Shown here: positions 48,595 through 62,047 of the stretch, one piece after another | Layout of the letters: each line of letters begins with the position of its first letter | How positions within the stretch are numbered: the first letter of the stretch is position 1 | DNA from: Dendrobium chrysotoxum | Lineage: Eukaryota; Streptophyta; Magnoliopsida; Asparagales; Orchidaceae | Reading direction: 5' to 3' | NCBI GenBank assembly: GCA_019925795.1 | Contig: CM034300.1 | Span: forward strand, 39,117,135-39,181,134 | Length of the DNA stretch: 64,000 nt | Program-made: the position numbers and the translations under genes | The notes under the pieces: model-generated | The model's database searches: none | Seen by the model: the letters and a program-made list of their open reading frames with translations, nothing else | What the model was told of the DNA's origin: nothing

Positions 48595-50052
48595 TGTTGC
48601 AACTCAGGCTCACGAGTTCTTATTATGATGATAACAAATATTATGGTTCATCTCCTAGTATTTGGAATATATACTTGTTTGTGTGTACTAACATTTCAGG
48701 AACAGCATGCATCAATCCAAGAAAGATTCAAGACTCAAGAATGAGTAGAATAGGCTTTGTTGTATTTTTTATTGATGTACTTTTTGATTTCTTGACTCAA
48801 GTCCTATAAGGATGTATACTTATTTGTGACTATGCGTACACATACTCAGGGGGAGTGAGATCCTATCAAAACTAGAAGTTCAACTTTTGAACAAATCGTA
48901 CTGGATGATTTCTGATCATCTAGGCCAATCTGTTCTTTGAACTAATCGTCCTGGATGATATTTATATCATTCTGGACGATCGAATATGATCTCAAAACCC
49001 TAGCCGCCATGATAATTTAGGCAAGGACTTAAGAGTCAAAATTTGTTATAATCATCCTGGATGATATGTATATCGTACTGGACGATTTGTGCAAAATTTG
49101 TACTGATCGTCCTGGACTATCCCAGGATCATACGGGACTATCAGGTCAAATTTTGCACATCGTCCAGGACGATCCTGCGATCGTCCGGGATGATGTTTGG
49201 TGGCAGAATTAAGTTTTTAGGGTTTTCTGAAGCCGTCTTTTGGAGCACATCGTCCTGGACAATCTTTGGCGGCAGAATTGAGTTTTTAGGATTTTCTGAA
49301 GCCGTCTTTTGGAGCACATTGTCCTGGACGATCCGGAGATCGTCCTGGATGATCTTTGACGCCAGAACTATTTTGGAAGGGTTTTTGGAGCTCTTTATTT
49401 AAGCTTTCTCAAGGCACTTGATATGTGTCTTTGGTAGCCAATGAGTCTTTGTTCTTTTGGAGAAAACTTGAAGAGAGAGCTTGAAAGGGAGAGAGGAAAG
49501 GGTGGAGTTTGAGTGGGAGAAGAGCCTGGGAAGGGGGATTCTCGAGGGAGTGTGAGGGGGTTTACACGGTTGCTCCGGCAAGCTTGCACCTAAGTACCAT
49601 CGGATTCAAGGGTCGTCTCGAGGGAAGTTTTGGGAAGAAGAAGATCTCTTCGTTGTCGAAGGACCTGGCTACTCCGTCGCACTGGGGAAGGTGGAAGTGA
49701 TTTTGTAAGGGCTTCTCCGCCTAGCTGTGGGGGCTAAAGGAGAGACACTTTTATTTTAGTGCAATACTTGGAGGGTGCCTCCGAGGAGTGGACGTAGGTC
49801 AGGTTGGACCGAACCACTATAAATCCGGTGTGTTTTTTCTTATTATTTTCCGCACTTTATGTTGTTGCGATTATCTGCTTGGGTGAAATCTGTGATTAAT
49901 CTTTTCGTTTAAGTATTTACTTACTTTCGCTGCATATCATAGGAAAGATTTTCACTACTGCTCTTGAATTTTTAAATAACCAATTCACCCCCCCCCTCTT
50001 GGTTAGCCGCGGGACTAGTTCACAAGGGCTTAACATTCCTATCGAACTTTCA
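48595..50052 (+). mobile_element. 5' LTR of element H
   Basis: 1458 bp, TGTTGCAACT to ...AACTTTCA. Shorter than the A/B/C LTRs. Palindromes at 48890-49370 include both ATCGTCCTGGACGAT and ATCGTACTGGACGAT types and three near-identical blocks, each ending in GATGTTTGGTGGCAGAATTA-like text. TATTTAAG at 49396-49403. The rest is U5-like with a G-rich GGAGAGAGGAAAGGGTGGAG stretch. Confidence 0.9.
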
Positions 50053-50054
50053 AG

Positions 50055-50066
50055 TGGTATCAGAGA
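50055..50066 (+). other. Primer binding site of element H
   Basis: TGGTATCAGAGA: one mismatch to the initiator Met tRNA site used by A, B and C. Confidence 0.92.
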
Positions 50067-50110
50067 GGGATTCATAAAATCAAGTTTTTAAAAACTTTTG
50101 AATTCGATCC

Positions 50111-51148
50111 ATGGCTAATTTTTATAATCCTAATATTGCAGAAGGTTATTCAATCACCCGGCCACCACTTTTTGAAAATATTACTTTTGATTTTTGGAAA
50201 ATTCGCATGTCTACTTTCTTGCAATCTATTGATTATCGCATGTGGCATATGATTCTAGTTGGTTATTCTGTACCGTCACGTATTATAAATGAAATTAAAG
50301 TTGATATTCCTTTTTCTGAATGGAGTAGATCAGATCAGATCAATGCTCAATTGATTGCTCAATATTTGAATTATTTTTTCTGTGCTTTGAATTCTGATGA
50401 TTATATGTTAATATCTGCATGCACTTCTGGAAAATAAAATTGGGATAAATTTTGCACTACATATGAAGTTACTTATGAAATCAAGCAATCTAGGCTAAAT
50501 ATTATAATGCATGATTATGAACTTTTTAGCATGAAACCTCATGAAACGATCTTGGACATGTTTACTAGGTTTTCTCAAATTATGACATCATTACATGCTT
50601 TAGGTAAAGACCTTTCAAATTTTAAAAAAGTCAATAAAATCTTACGTTCTCTACTTGATAAATTTGATGCTAAAATCATTGCAATTTCTGAATATAAAAA
50701 TTTGAACGAATATTCTATTAATAATCTGATTGGCTCACTCATTGCCTACGAGCAAGGTTTGGGTCAAAAGCTTTTGGATGCAGGTGAAACTATTGTGCTG
50801 AAAATTGAAGACATTGGAAAAAGCGAGTCAGACGATGATGAAAGTAAGGAGTTTGCATCAATAACAAACAAATTGAAAAATCTACTAAAGCACAAACATC
50901 AACATTAACAAAAGTGGAACAAAGGTAAAAAAGGTAAAAATGTTAAGATTTCTTCTGATATTATTTATTCTGGATGTAGGAAGCCTGGACATATGAAAAA
51001 TCAGTGCGCAAACTTAAGAACCCTTCCTAAAAAGGAAAAGGGTAAAGCTAAGAAAATTATAATAAAGGCTGATAATGCAAAACGAAAAATGTCCTGGGCA
51101 GATCTAGCTTTTGAATCATCAGATCCGGAGCGAGATGATATGAATTAA
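50111..51148 (+). pseudogene. gag: Element H gag (345 codons, two nonsense codons)
   Basis: ATG at 50111 (MANFYNPNIAEGYSITRPPL). One frame runs from here to TAA at 51146-51148, interrupted only by TAA at 50435-50437 and 50906-50908. UBN2-type Gag core: FDFWKIRMSTFLQSIDYRM, ETILDMFTRFSQIMTSLHAL, IGSLIAYEQGLGQKLLDAGE. A Lys-rich part and a knuckle SGCRKPGHMKNQC (codon 289 Cys; first Cys of the motif replaced by Tyr) follow, then an acidic tail ending DPERDDMN. The coiled-coil segment and protease found in A/B/C are absent, so the protein ends soon after the knuckle. It would package H RNA in particles built with a helper's enzymes; that is inference. Confidence 0.85.
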
Positions 51149-52538
51149 TGTTTTGCTTGTGTTTGTTTTGGTGTTTTTACTTTTATTATTTGTGAAATTT
51201 ATTTGTTGTGTTTTTTATGTTTTATTATTATTTTTATTTTTCTTTAAATTAAAAAAAAAAAGTTTCTTTGTTGTTTTATTTGTTTCTCTGATCAGCACAC
51301 ACATATCACTTTTTATTTTATTTGCACTTTAAGAAATCAAAATTATATTTCAAAGATCATATTTTTTAAAAATGGGAAATTTACCTCCTATTTTTCTTAA
51401 AATTCTATATAAGTTGTGGTTGATTTCTCTAAAATCAAGCAAAGGAAGGAAACTCATGATTTTGTCTCTCCATCTTATTTCTTTATGTTAGGCTATTTCA
51501 CTTTTGATTCAAAATCTATTTCAAATTATAAATTAGTTTTTGAAATTGAAATTTTTTCATCTCCCGATATTTTGTTTATCTCATTGGAATCTTTTGCAAA
51601 TTATTGAACCAACTTCAAGATTCTCTTATTCAGGTTGTTCGTCTTTATCAAAAGAATAAGGTTTGCTAATTTTAAAGATTTAGAAAGGAGGCAAATTATA
51701 AAAAATAAAAGATGCGCAATATCGCCAAAAATGGAAGGATACACAAAGTGTATCAAAAAGTAAAAGATGCGCAATGTAGCCAAAAATAAATGGATACAAA
51801 AAGTGTATCAAAAATTAAAAGATGCGCAAAGAGCGCCAAAATGAAAAGAATCACAAAATGAGCCCACAAAAAGTTAGCTTCCCTTCTTGTAAATCTCTAA
51901 AGTTTTGAAAACCCATGTCTTTTTGATAAATTCGTTACTTGAGCTTGAAAATTAAGATTTTTGATTCATTACTTTGCATTAATCTTCTATTAGATATATT
52001 TCATGAAAGGAGTTTTGAAAGATTTTTGTTTCCTTATCTAATTTGTTCATTGATTTAGATATTGGCTTAAAAAGTTTTTTAGCCTTTTTAAAACCTGAGC
52101 TTGGTTTAACAATTTCTGAATTTCTAACCTTTCTGGGTTATGAGTAGTCAATTCATGCCTTACTTAGCTTTTTGAATAAAATCAAGGGGTAGCTTTCTCA
52201 TTACAAGAAAATTCTTGATTTTTTAAAAATTTCACAAGATCAGAGACCGTTTTTGATCTTTTAGTCTATTTTTGTTTTACTTTTATTTTTTCTGCTCCTC
52301 TTCTTTTTGATAATGTCAAAGGGGGAGAACGTACTATTGTATTTATTGTATTTGTGAAGTTTATTTGTATTATAATTGTACTATTTTATTTGTGATATTT
52401 ATTTATATTGTATAGTTTTTTTTAAATAAAAAAAAATTAAAAAAATGTGTTTCTTTTTTTAAAAGTCTTTTCTTAGTGAGGGGAGATTAGGAGAAAATAC
52501 TTTTATTTGCAAATCCAACCAGAAATATTTGCCATCAT
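51149..52538 (+). repeat. Element H non-coding spacer with hairpin units
   Basis: AT-rich with no pol remnant. At 51705-51860 are five hairpin-type units, including two exact GATACAC-AAA-GTGTATC or GATACAAAAAGTGTATC structures alternating with GATGCGCAA..GCC units. Homology to the B/C spacer resumes near 51870 (CCCACAAA...TAGCTT) and includes a GTCAAAGGGGGAG internal polypurine-like tract at 52313-52326. Nothing else recognised. Confidence 0.75.
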
Positions 52539-52553
52539 AAAAAAGGGGGAGAT
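52539..52553 (+). other. Polypurine tract of element H
   Basis: AAAAAAGGGGGAGAT before the 3' LTR. Confidence 0.88.
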
Positions 52554-53987
52554 AATTGCAACTCGAGCTCACGAGTTCTTATTTTGATGATAATAAACAT
52601 TATGATTCATTTCCTAGTATTTGGAATATATATTTGTTTGTGTGTACTAACATTTCAGGAATAACATGCATCAATCCAAGAAAGATTCAAGACTAAAAAA
52701 TGAGTAGAATATGCTTTATTGTATTTCTCATTGATGTACTTTTTGATTTCTTGAGTCAAGTCCTATAAGGGTGTATGCTTATTTGTGACTATGTGTACAC
52801 ATACTCTGGGGGAGTGAGATCCTGTCAAAACTAGAAGTTCAACTTTTGAACAAATCGTACTAGACGATTCCTGATCGTCCAGGCCGATCTGTTCATTGAA
52901 CTAATCATCCTGGACGATCCAATATGATCTCAAAATCTTAGCCGCCATGATAATTTAGGCAAGGACTTAAGAGTCAAAATTTGTTCTAATCGTCCTGGAT
53001 GATTTTTGCAAAATTTGTACTCATCGTCCTGGACTATCCCAGGATCGTACGGGACTACCAGGTCAAATTTTGCACATCATCCAGGATGATTCTACGATCA
53101 TCCGGGATGATGTTTGCTGGCAGAATTGAGTTTTTAGGGTTTTCCGAAGCCGTCTTTTGGAGCACATCATCCTGGAAGATCCTGCGATCGTCCTGGATGT
53201 TCTTTGCCGGTAGAATTAAGTTTTTAGGGTTTTCTGAAGCCGTCTTTCGGAGCCCATCATCTTGGATGATCCGGCGATCGTCCTGGATGATCTTTGCCGA
53301 CAGAACTAATTTGGAATGGTTTTTGGAGCTCTTTATTTAAGCTTTCTCAAGGCACTTGATAGATGCCTTTGGCAGCCATTGAGTCTTGGTTCTTTTGGCG
53401 AAAACTTGAAGAGAGAGCTTGTAAGGGAGAGAGGAAAGGGTGGAGTTTGAGTGGGAGAAGAGCTTGGAAAGGGGGATTCTCGAGGGAGTGTGAGGGGGTT
53501 CACACGGTTGCTCCGGCAAGCTTGCACCTAAGTACCATCGGATTTAAGGGTCGTCGCGAGGGAAGTTTTGGGAAGAAGAAGATATCTTCGTTGTTGAAGG
53601 ACCCGGCTACTCCGTTGCACCGGGGAAGGTGGAAGTGATTTTGTAAGGGCTTCTCCGCCTAGCTGTGGGGGCTAAAGGAGAGACACTTTTGGTTTAGTGC
53701 AATACTTGGAGGGTGCCTCCAAGGAGTGGACGTAGGTGAGGTTGGACCGAACCACTATAAATCTGGTGTGTTCTTTCTTATTATTTTCCGCACTTTATGT
53801 TGTTGCGATTATCTGCTTTGGTGAAATCTGTGATTAATCTTTTCGTTTGAGTATTTACTTATTTCCGCTACATATCATAGAAAAGATTTTCACTATTGCT
53901 CTCGAATTTTTAAATAACCAATTCACCCCCCTCTTGGTTAGCCTCGGGACTAGTTCATAAGGGCTTAACATCCATATCAAACTTTTA
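52554..53987 (+). mobile_element. 3' LTR of element H
   Basis: 1434 bp, colinear with the 5' LTR; first two bases read AA instead of TG and the end reads TTTTA instead of TTTCA. TATTTAAG at 53334-53341. About 16 differences in the first ~170 bases against the 5' LTR (hand count). Confidence 0.9.
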
Positions 53988-55201
53988 GGGAAAATTTCTA
54001 CACCATCACGATCTCCCAATTTTGATCCTCTATGATGGGTATATTCCTACCCCATCATATGATTTCCTAGTCTCGATCCTATATGATGGGCATGTTTCCG
54101 CCCCATCATATGCTATATTTGTTTTTATCCTCTATAATGGGCATATTCCTAGCCCATCATACGATCTCCCAATTTTATCCTCTATAATTGGTATATTCCT
54201 ACCCCACCATTTGATCTGCTAGCTTTGATGCTCTGTTATAGCATATTCCTACCCAATCATACGATCTCCCAGTTTTGATCCTCTATAATTGGAATCTTCC
54301 TACGCCATCGTACGATCACCCAGTTTCGATCCTGTGTGATGGGCATATCCCTACCCTATCATATGATCTCCTAATTTTGATTCTTTATGATGGCCATATT
54401 CCTACTCCATTATATGTTCTCCCAGTTTCAATCCTCTATTATGGGCATATTCTTACCCCATCATATAATCTATTAGTTTAGATCCTCTATACTTGGCATA
54501 TTCCTACATCATCGTACCATCTCCCAATTTTGATCTTCTTTGATGGGCATATATAATTTCCTAATTTTGATCATCTTTGATGGGCATATTCTTACCCCAT
54601 CATATGATCTCCCAATTTTGATCTTCTGTGATGGGCAAATTCTTACCCCATCATACGATCTCCTTATTTTGATCTTCTATGATGGTCATATTTCTACCCC
54701 ATCATATGATCTCCTAGTTTCAATCCTATATGATGGGCATATTCTTACCCCATCAAATGATCTCCTAGTTTTGATCCTCTATGATGTGCATGTTCCTACC
54801 CCATCATACGATCTCCCATTTTTGCTCCTCTATGATGGGCATATTCCTACCCCATTATACGATCTGCCAGTTTTATTCCTCTATGATGGGTATATTCTAA
54901 CCCCAACATATGATCTTCATATTTTGATCCTCTATGATGGGTATATTCCCACCCCATCATGTGATGATCTATTCATGATCCTTTGTGATGGGTATATTCC
55001 TACCCCATCATACGATTTGTTAGTTTTGATCCTCTATGATGGGCATGTTCCTACCTCATCATAGGATCTCATAGTTTCGATCCTCTATTATGGGCATATT
55101 CCTTCCCCATCAAATGATCTCCTAGTTTTAATCTTCTGTAATGGGTATATTCCAACCCCATTATATGATCTCTTAGTTTCGATCATCAGTGATGGGCATA
55201 T
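53988..55201 (+). repeat. 51-bp satellite array, block 3 (~24 units)
   Basis: Same monomer and orientation; starts with the GGGAA duplication of H and ends with CATAT, the target duplication of solo LTR I. Confidence 0.95.
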
Positions 55202-56880
55202 TGAAAGTTGGTTAGAGATGTTAAGCCCTTAAGAACTAGCCCGATGCTAACCGAGAGGGGGGGGGGTGAATTGGTAATTTCAAAAATTCATGAGCAAAAA
55301 TGATTTAGAAAATCTATTTGAATGTTTTAAAATGTTTATAGTTTTACGATGATGTGCAGATGTTTAACCATAACAATATAATAATCACAATCACACAATC
55401 ATCAACAGAAAAATAAGTGCGAAAAATAATCAGAAAGAACTCGCCAGATTTTATAGTTGTTCGGTCAACTTGACCTATGTTCACTCCCCGGAGCCTCCCC
55501 TCTGGGTATTGCACTAACACTAAGTGACTCTCCTTCTGCTCCCATAGTAAGGCAGAGGAGCCTGTACAAAAACCTCCTTTCCACCAACCCGGTGAGGCAG
55601 AGAACCTGGACTCCTTTCGCTTCCTCTTGAAGCAGGTAGAGAACCTAGACTCCTTTTGCTTTCTCCTTAAACAGGCAGAGAACCTGGATCTTCTTGCGGA
55701 TAACCCTATCATAGAGACACCAACAAAATAAGAGATGACGACCAGAGAAGATGACTCAGATCCTTGCTTGGAGCAACCTTCATGAAACTCTCACAAACTT
55801 CCCCTCACAAGATCCTCTCTCTCTCCCAGCTATCTCTCTCAAGATTTTCTCTGGTAAGAAAGGTGGCAAAAGATCTTTCTTATTGCAAGAAAAAGATCTG
55901 AAATAGAAGGGCTAAAAAATTACCCTAAATTTCAACTACTTATCAAAGATCATCCAGGACGATCGGTCGATCATCTTGTATGATCAAAGCAAAATCACTC
56001 ATATCTGGCTGGATAATCTGGTTCCTCTGGATGATTAGAAGATAAAAATTATTTAGATCATCCCGTACATTTCTGCGATAGTTCGGGACAACTAGTGTAA
56101 ATCAGGAAATTTATCCTAAGATAGCTTGGGTCATCCCGGGAAACATATGCTGGATGATCTCAAAATGACTTGATCATCTAGGACGATATCTCTATCATCC
56201 CGTACAATTAGTTCAAAATAAGGAATATCATCCAGAGGATTGTTCGGGTCATCCAGGTGAAATGCTCTGGACGGTCTGGAATTCCAATTGATCGTCTAGG
56301 ATGATCTTGTGATTGTCCAGGATGATATGATTGAATCAATCAAATCTTAATTAATTTCCTTAATCACCAGACTAATTTAGGCATGATTATAATGGATCGT
56401 CCAGGATGATTAGACCAAATCTCTAAAAATAAAAACTTACCTAACTTAATCTGGTGGCTGAGAATTTTTGATTTGAGCCTATCATTCTTACAATGGGTAT
56501 ATCATCCAGGATGATCTGCTTAATCAAACGGACTTAACATGGCTGCACTAATTAGGGTCTCTATTTTCACTGGATCATCCAAGATGATATGAATATCGTC
56601 AAGGATGATTTGAATAAAAATGGAACAGAAACTCTAACTCACTAAAACTCTCCCCCTGACTGTGTGTGTACACGGTTACTTAGCTTGGCTATCCGTTACA
56701 TTACATTTGACTTAAAAAAATGAAAAAGTACATTAAACCTGAAACACAAATAAATTGACTCGATCTTGAGCTGGCTTAAAATTGCAATTGATCCTATGAA
56801 CCTGAAGGCTAAACACTTAAACAGATATGAAAGTGTTTGCTATCATCAAAATCATAGTCCTCAAATCCAGATTCGTAACA
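55202..56880 (-). mobile_element. Solo LTR I
   Basis: 1679 bp minus-strand LTR of the A/B type, from TGAAAGTTGG to ...GATTCGTAACA (TGTTACGAAT on the minus strand). It is flanked by a perfect 5-bp duplication CATAT (55197-55201 and 56881-56885) inside a satellite unit. No internal region: the product of LTR-LTR recombination. It has two 39-bp units (about 55605-55685), a CT tract, and the palindrome field at 55945-56620, mostly of the ATCATCC/GGATGAT type. The promoter box is degraded (TATTTCAG). Confidence 0.93.
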
Positions 56881-59800
56881 CATATTCCTACCCCTTCATA
56901 TGATATTCCTATTTTGATCCTCTATGATGGGCATATTCCTACCCCATCATATGATCTGCTAGTTTTGATCCTTAGTGATGGGCATATTCAGACCCCATCT
57001 TATGATCTCCCAGTTTTAATCCTCTGTGATGGGATTTTTCCTACCCCATTATATAATCTCTAATTCTTGTTCCTCTGTGGTGGGCATATTCCTACCCCAT
57101 CATATGATCTCCTAGTTCTGATCCTTTGTGAAAGATATATTCCTACTCCATTATACTATCTACTAGTTTCGATCTTCTTTGATAAGCATTTACCTACCCC
57201 TTCATAAGATCCTCTAATTTTAATCCTCTATGATGGACATATACCTACCCCATCATATGATCTTCCAATTTTGATCCTCTATGATGGGTATATTCCTACT
57301 CCATCATACAATCTCCCAACTTTAATCCTCTCTCATGGACATATTCCTCCACCATCATACGATCTCCTAGTTTTAATCCTCTATGATAGGCATATTCTTA
57401 CCCCCATCATATGATCTTCTAGTTTTGATCATCTGTGATGGGCATATTTCTACCCCATCATATGATCTCGATTCTCTATGATGGGCATATTCCTGCCCCA
57501 TCATATGATCTTCCAAGTTTGATCCTCTATGATGGGTAAATTCCTACCCCATCAAACAATCTCCTAATTTTGATCCTTTGTGATAGGTATTTTCCTATCC
57601 CATTACATAATCTCCCAGTTTTGATCCTCTATAATGGGCATATTCCTATCCCATCAAATGATCTCCTAATTTTGATCCTCTGTGATGGGTATATTCCAAC
57701 CCCATCATATTTTCTCCTAGTTTTAATCCTCTATAATGGGCATATTCCTACCCCATCATATGATCTCTCAGTTTCGATCCTCTATGATGGGCATATTCCT
57801 ATCCCATTATATAATCAGTCAGTTTTGATCATTTGTGATGGGCATATTCGTACCCCATCATCAGATCTCCCAATTTCGATCCTCTATAATGGGCATATTC
57901 CCACCCTATCATGTGATCTCTCAATTTTGATCCTTTATGATGGGTATATTCCTACCCCATCATACAATCTTCCAATTTTAACCCTCTTTGATGGGAATAT
58001 TCCTACCCCATCATACGATAACTTAGTTTCGATCCTCTGCGATGGGCATATTCCAACCTCATTACACGAAGTCTTAGTTTTGATCTTCTGTGATGGCCAT
58101 ATTTCTACCCCAGCACATAATCAACCAGTTTGGATCCTTTATGATGAGCATATTTCTACCCCATCATAAGAACTCCTAGTTTTGATCCTCTATGATGGGC
58201 ATATTCCCACCCCATCATATGATCTACAAGTTTTGATCATTTGTAATGGGTATATTCCACTCCCATCAGATGATCTTCCAGTTTTGATCCTCTTGGACGG
58301 GTATATTCCTACCCCATCATATAATCTTCCTGTTTTGATCCTTTATGATAGGCATATTCCTACATCATTATTCAATTACCCAGTTTTAATCCTCTATGAT
58401 GGGCATTTTTCTACCCCATCATATGATCAGCTAGTTTGGATCCTTTGTAATGGGCATATTCCTACACCATCATAAGATCTCCTACTTTTGATCCTCTATG
58501 ATGGGCATATTCCCACCCCATCAAATGATCAACAGTTTTAATCCTTTGTGATTGGTATATTCCTACCTCATCATACGATCTTCAAGTTTTGAGACTCTTT
58601 GATGGGCATATTCCAATCACATTATATGATCTCCCTATTTCGATCCTCTATGAATTGCATATTCCTACCCCATCACATGATCTCCCAATTTCGATCCTCG
58701 ATGATAGGCATATTCCTACCCCATAATTTGATCTCTCAATTTTAATCCTTTGTGATGGGCATATTCCTACCCCATCATATGATCTTCCAGTTTGGATACT
58801 TTGTGATGGGATATTCCTATCCCATCATATGATCTTCTTATTTTGATCCTCTGTGATGGGCATATTTCTACCCCATCAAATGATCTCCTAATTTCTATCC
58901 TCTATGATGTGCATATTCTTATCCCATCTTACGATCTCCCAATTTTGTTCCTCTATTTGGCATATTCCAACCCTATCCAATGATCTCCCAGTGTTGATCC
59001 TCTGTTATGGATATATTCCTCCTCATCTTATAATCTCCCAGTTTTGATCCTCTATGATGGGCATATTCCTACCCCATCATATGATCATCTAGTCTTGATC
59101 CTCTATGATGGGCATATTTTAACTGCATCACACGATCTCCCAGTTTTGATCCTCTATGATGGGCATATTCATATCCCATCATATAATCTCCTAGAGTTGA
59201 TCTTCAATGATGGGCATATTCCTACCCTATCATATGATCTCCTAGTTTCGAACCTCTATAATTAGCATATTCCTACCTTATCTCATGATCTTCCAGTAAT
59301 GTTCCTCTATGATGCGTATATTCCTACCCCATCATACCATCGAAAAGTTTTGATCCCCTGTAATGGGCATATTCCTATCCCATCATACGATCTCGTAGTT
59401 TTGATCCTCTGTGATGGACATAATCCTGCCTTATCATACGATCTCCTTGTTTTGATCCTCTATGATGGGCATATTCCTATCCCATCATACAATCTTCTAG
59501 TTTTGATCCTTTGTGATAGGCCTATTCCTACCCCATGATACAATATCCTCATTTTTATCCTCTGTGATAGGCATATTCCTACCCCATCATAAGATCTCCC
59601 AATTTTGATTCGTTTTGATGGGCATATTCCAACCCCATCATATGATTTACGAGTCTGGATCCTTTGTGAAAGGAATATTCCTAGCCCATCATACAATCTC
59701 CCAGTTTTTATCCTCTTTGATGGGCATATTACTACACCATTATATGATCTCCTAATTTTGATTCTTTAAGATTGGCAAATTCCTACCCCCATCATACATT

Positions 59801-62047
59801 CCCCCAATTTTGATCCTTTTGATTGGGCATATTCTAACCCCATCAAATGATTTCCTAGCTTCGATCATCTGTGATGGATATATTCCTACCCCATCATACC
59901 TTCTCTCAATTTTGATGCTCTGTGATGGGTACATTCCTGTCCTATCATATGAACGTCTAGTCTTCATCCTCTATGATGGGCATATTTTTACCCATTCACA
60001 TGATCTCCCAGTTTTGAACCTCTATAATGGGCATATTCTTATCCCATCATACTATCTCCAAGTTTAGATCTTCTTTGATGGGCAAATTCCTACTCCATCA
60101 TTTAATCTCCTAATTTCAAACCTCAATAATGGGCATATTACTACCGCGTCTCATGATCTCCCAGTAATGTTCCTCTGTGATGGAAATATTCCTGCTCCAT
60201 CATATGATTTCCCAGTTTTGATCATCTACGATGGATATATTCCTTCCCCATCATACGATCTCCTAGTTTTGATCCTCTTTGGTGGGCATATTCCCACCCC
60301 ATCATACGATCTCCCAGTTTCGATTCTCTATGATGGGTATATTCCTACCACATCATACGATCTCCCAGTTCTGATCCTCTTTGATGGGCATATTCCTACC
60401 CCATCATAAGATCTGCCAGTTTTGATCCTGTGTGATAGGCAATTTCATACCGCATCATACGATCTCCTAGTTTTGATCCTCTGAGATGGGGTTACTCTTA
60501 CCCTATCATATAATCTCCTAATTTCGATCCCCTATGATGAGCATATTCCTACCCAATTATACAATCTCCTATTTTTGTTCCTTTTAATGGGAATATTCCA
60601 ACCCCATCATACAATCTCCTAGTTTCGATCCTCTATGATTGGTATATTCCTACTCTATCATACGATCTTCGAGTTTTGATCCTCGGTGATAGGCATATTC
60701 CTACCCCTTTATATGATCTTACTATTTTGATCCTCTATGATGAGCATATTTCTACCCCATCATATGATCTACCATTTTTGATCCTCAATGATGGATATAT
60801 TCATTCCCCATCTTACGATCTCCCAGTTTTGATCCTCTGTGATGGGCTTATTCTTACCCCACTGTGCGATCTCCCATTTTTGTTCTCCTATGGAGGGTAT
60901 ATTACTACTCCATCAAATGATCTTCCAATTTTGATCCTCTATGAAGGGGATATTCCTACCTCATCATACGATCTGCTAGTTTTGATCCTCTTTGATGGGT
61001 ATATTCCTACCCCTTCATACGAACTTCCAGTTTTGATCATCTATGATGGACATATTGCTACCCCATCATACGATCTTCTAGCTTTAATTATCTGTGATGG
61101 GCATATCCTTACCCCATCATAAGATCTCTAAGTTTCAATCCTCTATATTAGGCATATTCTAATCCCATCATACATTATCCCAGTTTTGATCCTCTATGAT
61201 GGGCATATTCCTACCCTATCATTCGATCTCCCAATTTTAATCCTTTGTGGTGGGTATATTCTTATCCTATCATACGATCTCCTTGTTTTTATCCTCTATG
61301 ATGGGCATATTCCTACCCCATCATACGATCTCCTAATTTTGTTCCTCTATGATGGGCATGTTCCAACCCCATCATACGATCTCTCAATTTTAATCCTCTG
61401 TGATGGGTATATTCCTACCCCATCAAATAATTTCTCAATTTCGATCCTCTGTGATGGGTATATTCCTACCTCATCATATGATCTTCTAGTTCTGATTCTC
61501 AGTGATGAGCATATTCCTACCCCATACAATAATCTCCTAATTTTGATCATTTGTGATGAGAATATTCCAACCCCATCATATGATCTTCTAGTTTTGATCC
61601 TCTGTGATGGGCATTTTCCTACCCCATCATACGATCTCCAAGTTTTGAACCTCTATGATTGGCATATTCCAACCCCATCATACTATCTCCTAGTTTTGAT
61701 CCTCTGTGATGGAAATATTCCTACCATATCATATGATCTCCCAGTTTCGATCGTCTGTGATAGGCATATTCCTACCCCATCATACGATTTCCCAAATTTG
61801 ATCCTCTGTGATGGGCATATTCCTGCCCCATCATATGATTTGCTAGTTTAGATCTTTTGTGATGGGCATATTCCTACCCAATCATATGAATTCCTAATTT
61901 TGATCCTCTTTGATGGGCATATTCCTACCCCATCAAATGATCTCCCAGTTTTGATCCTCTATGGTGGGTATATTTCTACCCCATCATAAGATCTTCCAGT
62001 CTCGATCCTCTATGATGGGCATATTCCCACAGACCATCATATGATCT
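56881..62047 (+). repeat. 51-bp satellite array, block 4 (~101 units)
   Basis: The longest uninterrupted block. Same monomer and orientation as blocks 1-3. Open 17-residue-repeat frames at 57570-58169 (199 codons), 60676-61122 (148) and 61186-61851 (221); antisense frames also occur. Local homogeneity looks highest near 60900-61850. The block ends at 62047, where LTR J starts. Confidence 0.95.

Larger units (their letters stand above)
48595..53987 (+). mobile_element. Element H: GAG-only non-autonomous LTR retrotransposon (5.4 kb)
   Basis: Complete: 5' LTR, primer site, a gag-only coding region, non-coding spacer, polypurine tract, 3' LTR, with a perfect 5-bp target duplication GGGAA (48590-48594 and 53988-53992). 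No protease, integrase, RT or RNase H remnant is visible between gag and the 3' LTR. It would need the enzymes of a related copia element. This matches the described TR-GAG class (terminal-repeat retrotransposons with a GAG domain). The gag is nearly intact (two nonsense codons, no frameshift), whereas autonomous neighbours are heavily broken. Confidence 0.88.

Noticed and set aside
49395..49589. Frames of 60-64 codons repeated at 49395 and 53333
   Set aside because: They are the same non-coding U5 region of the two LTRs of H, so duplication is not evidence of coding.
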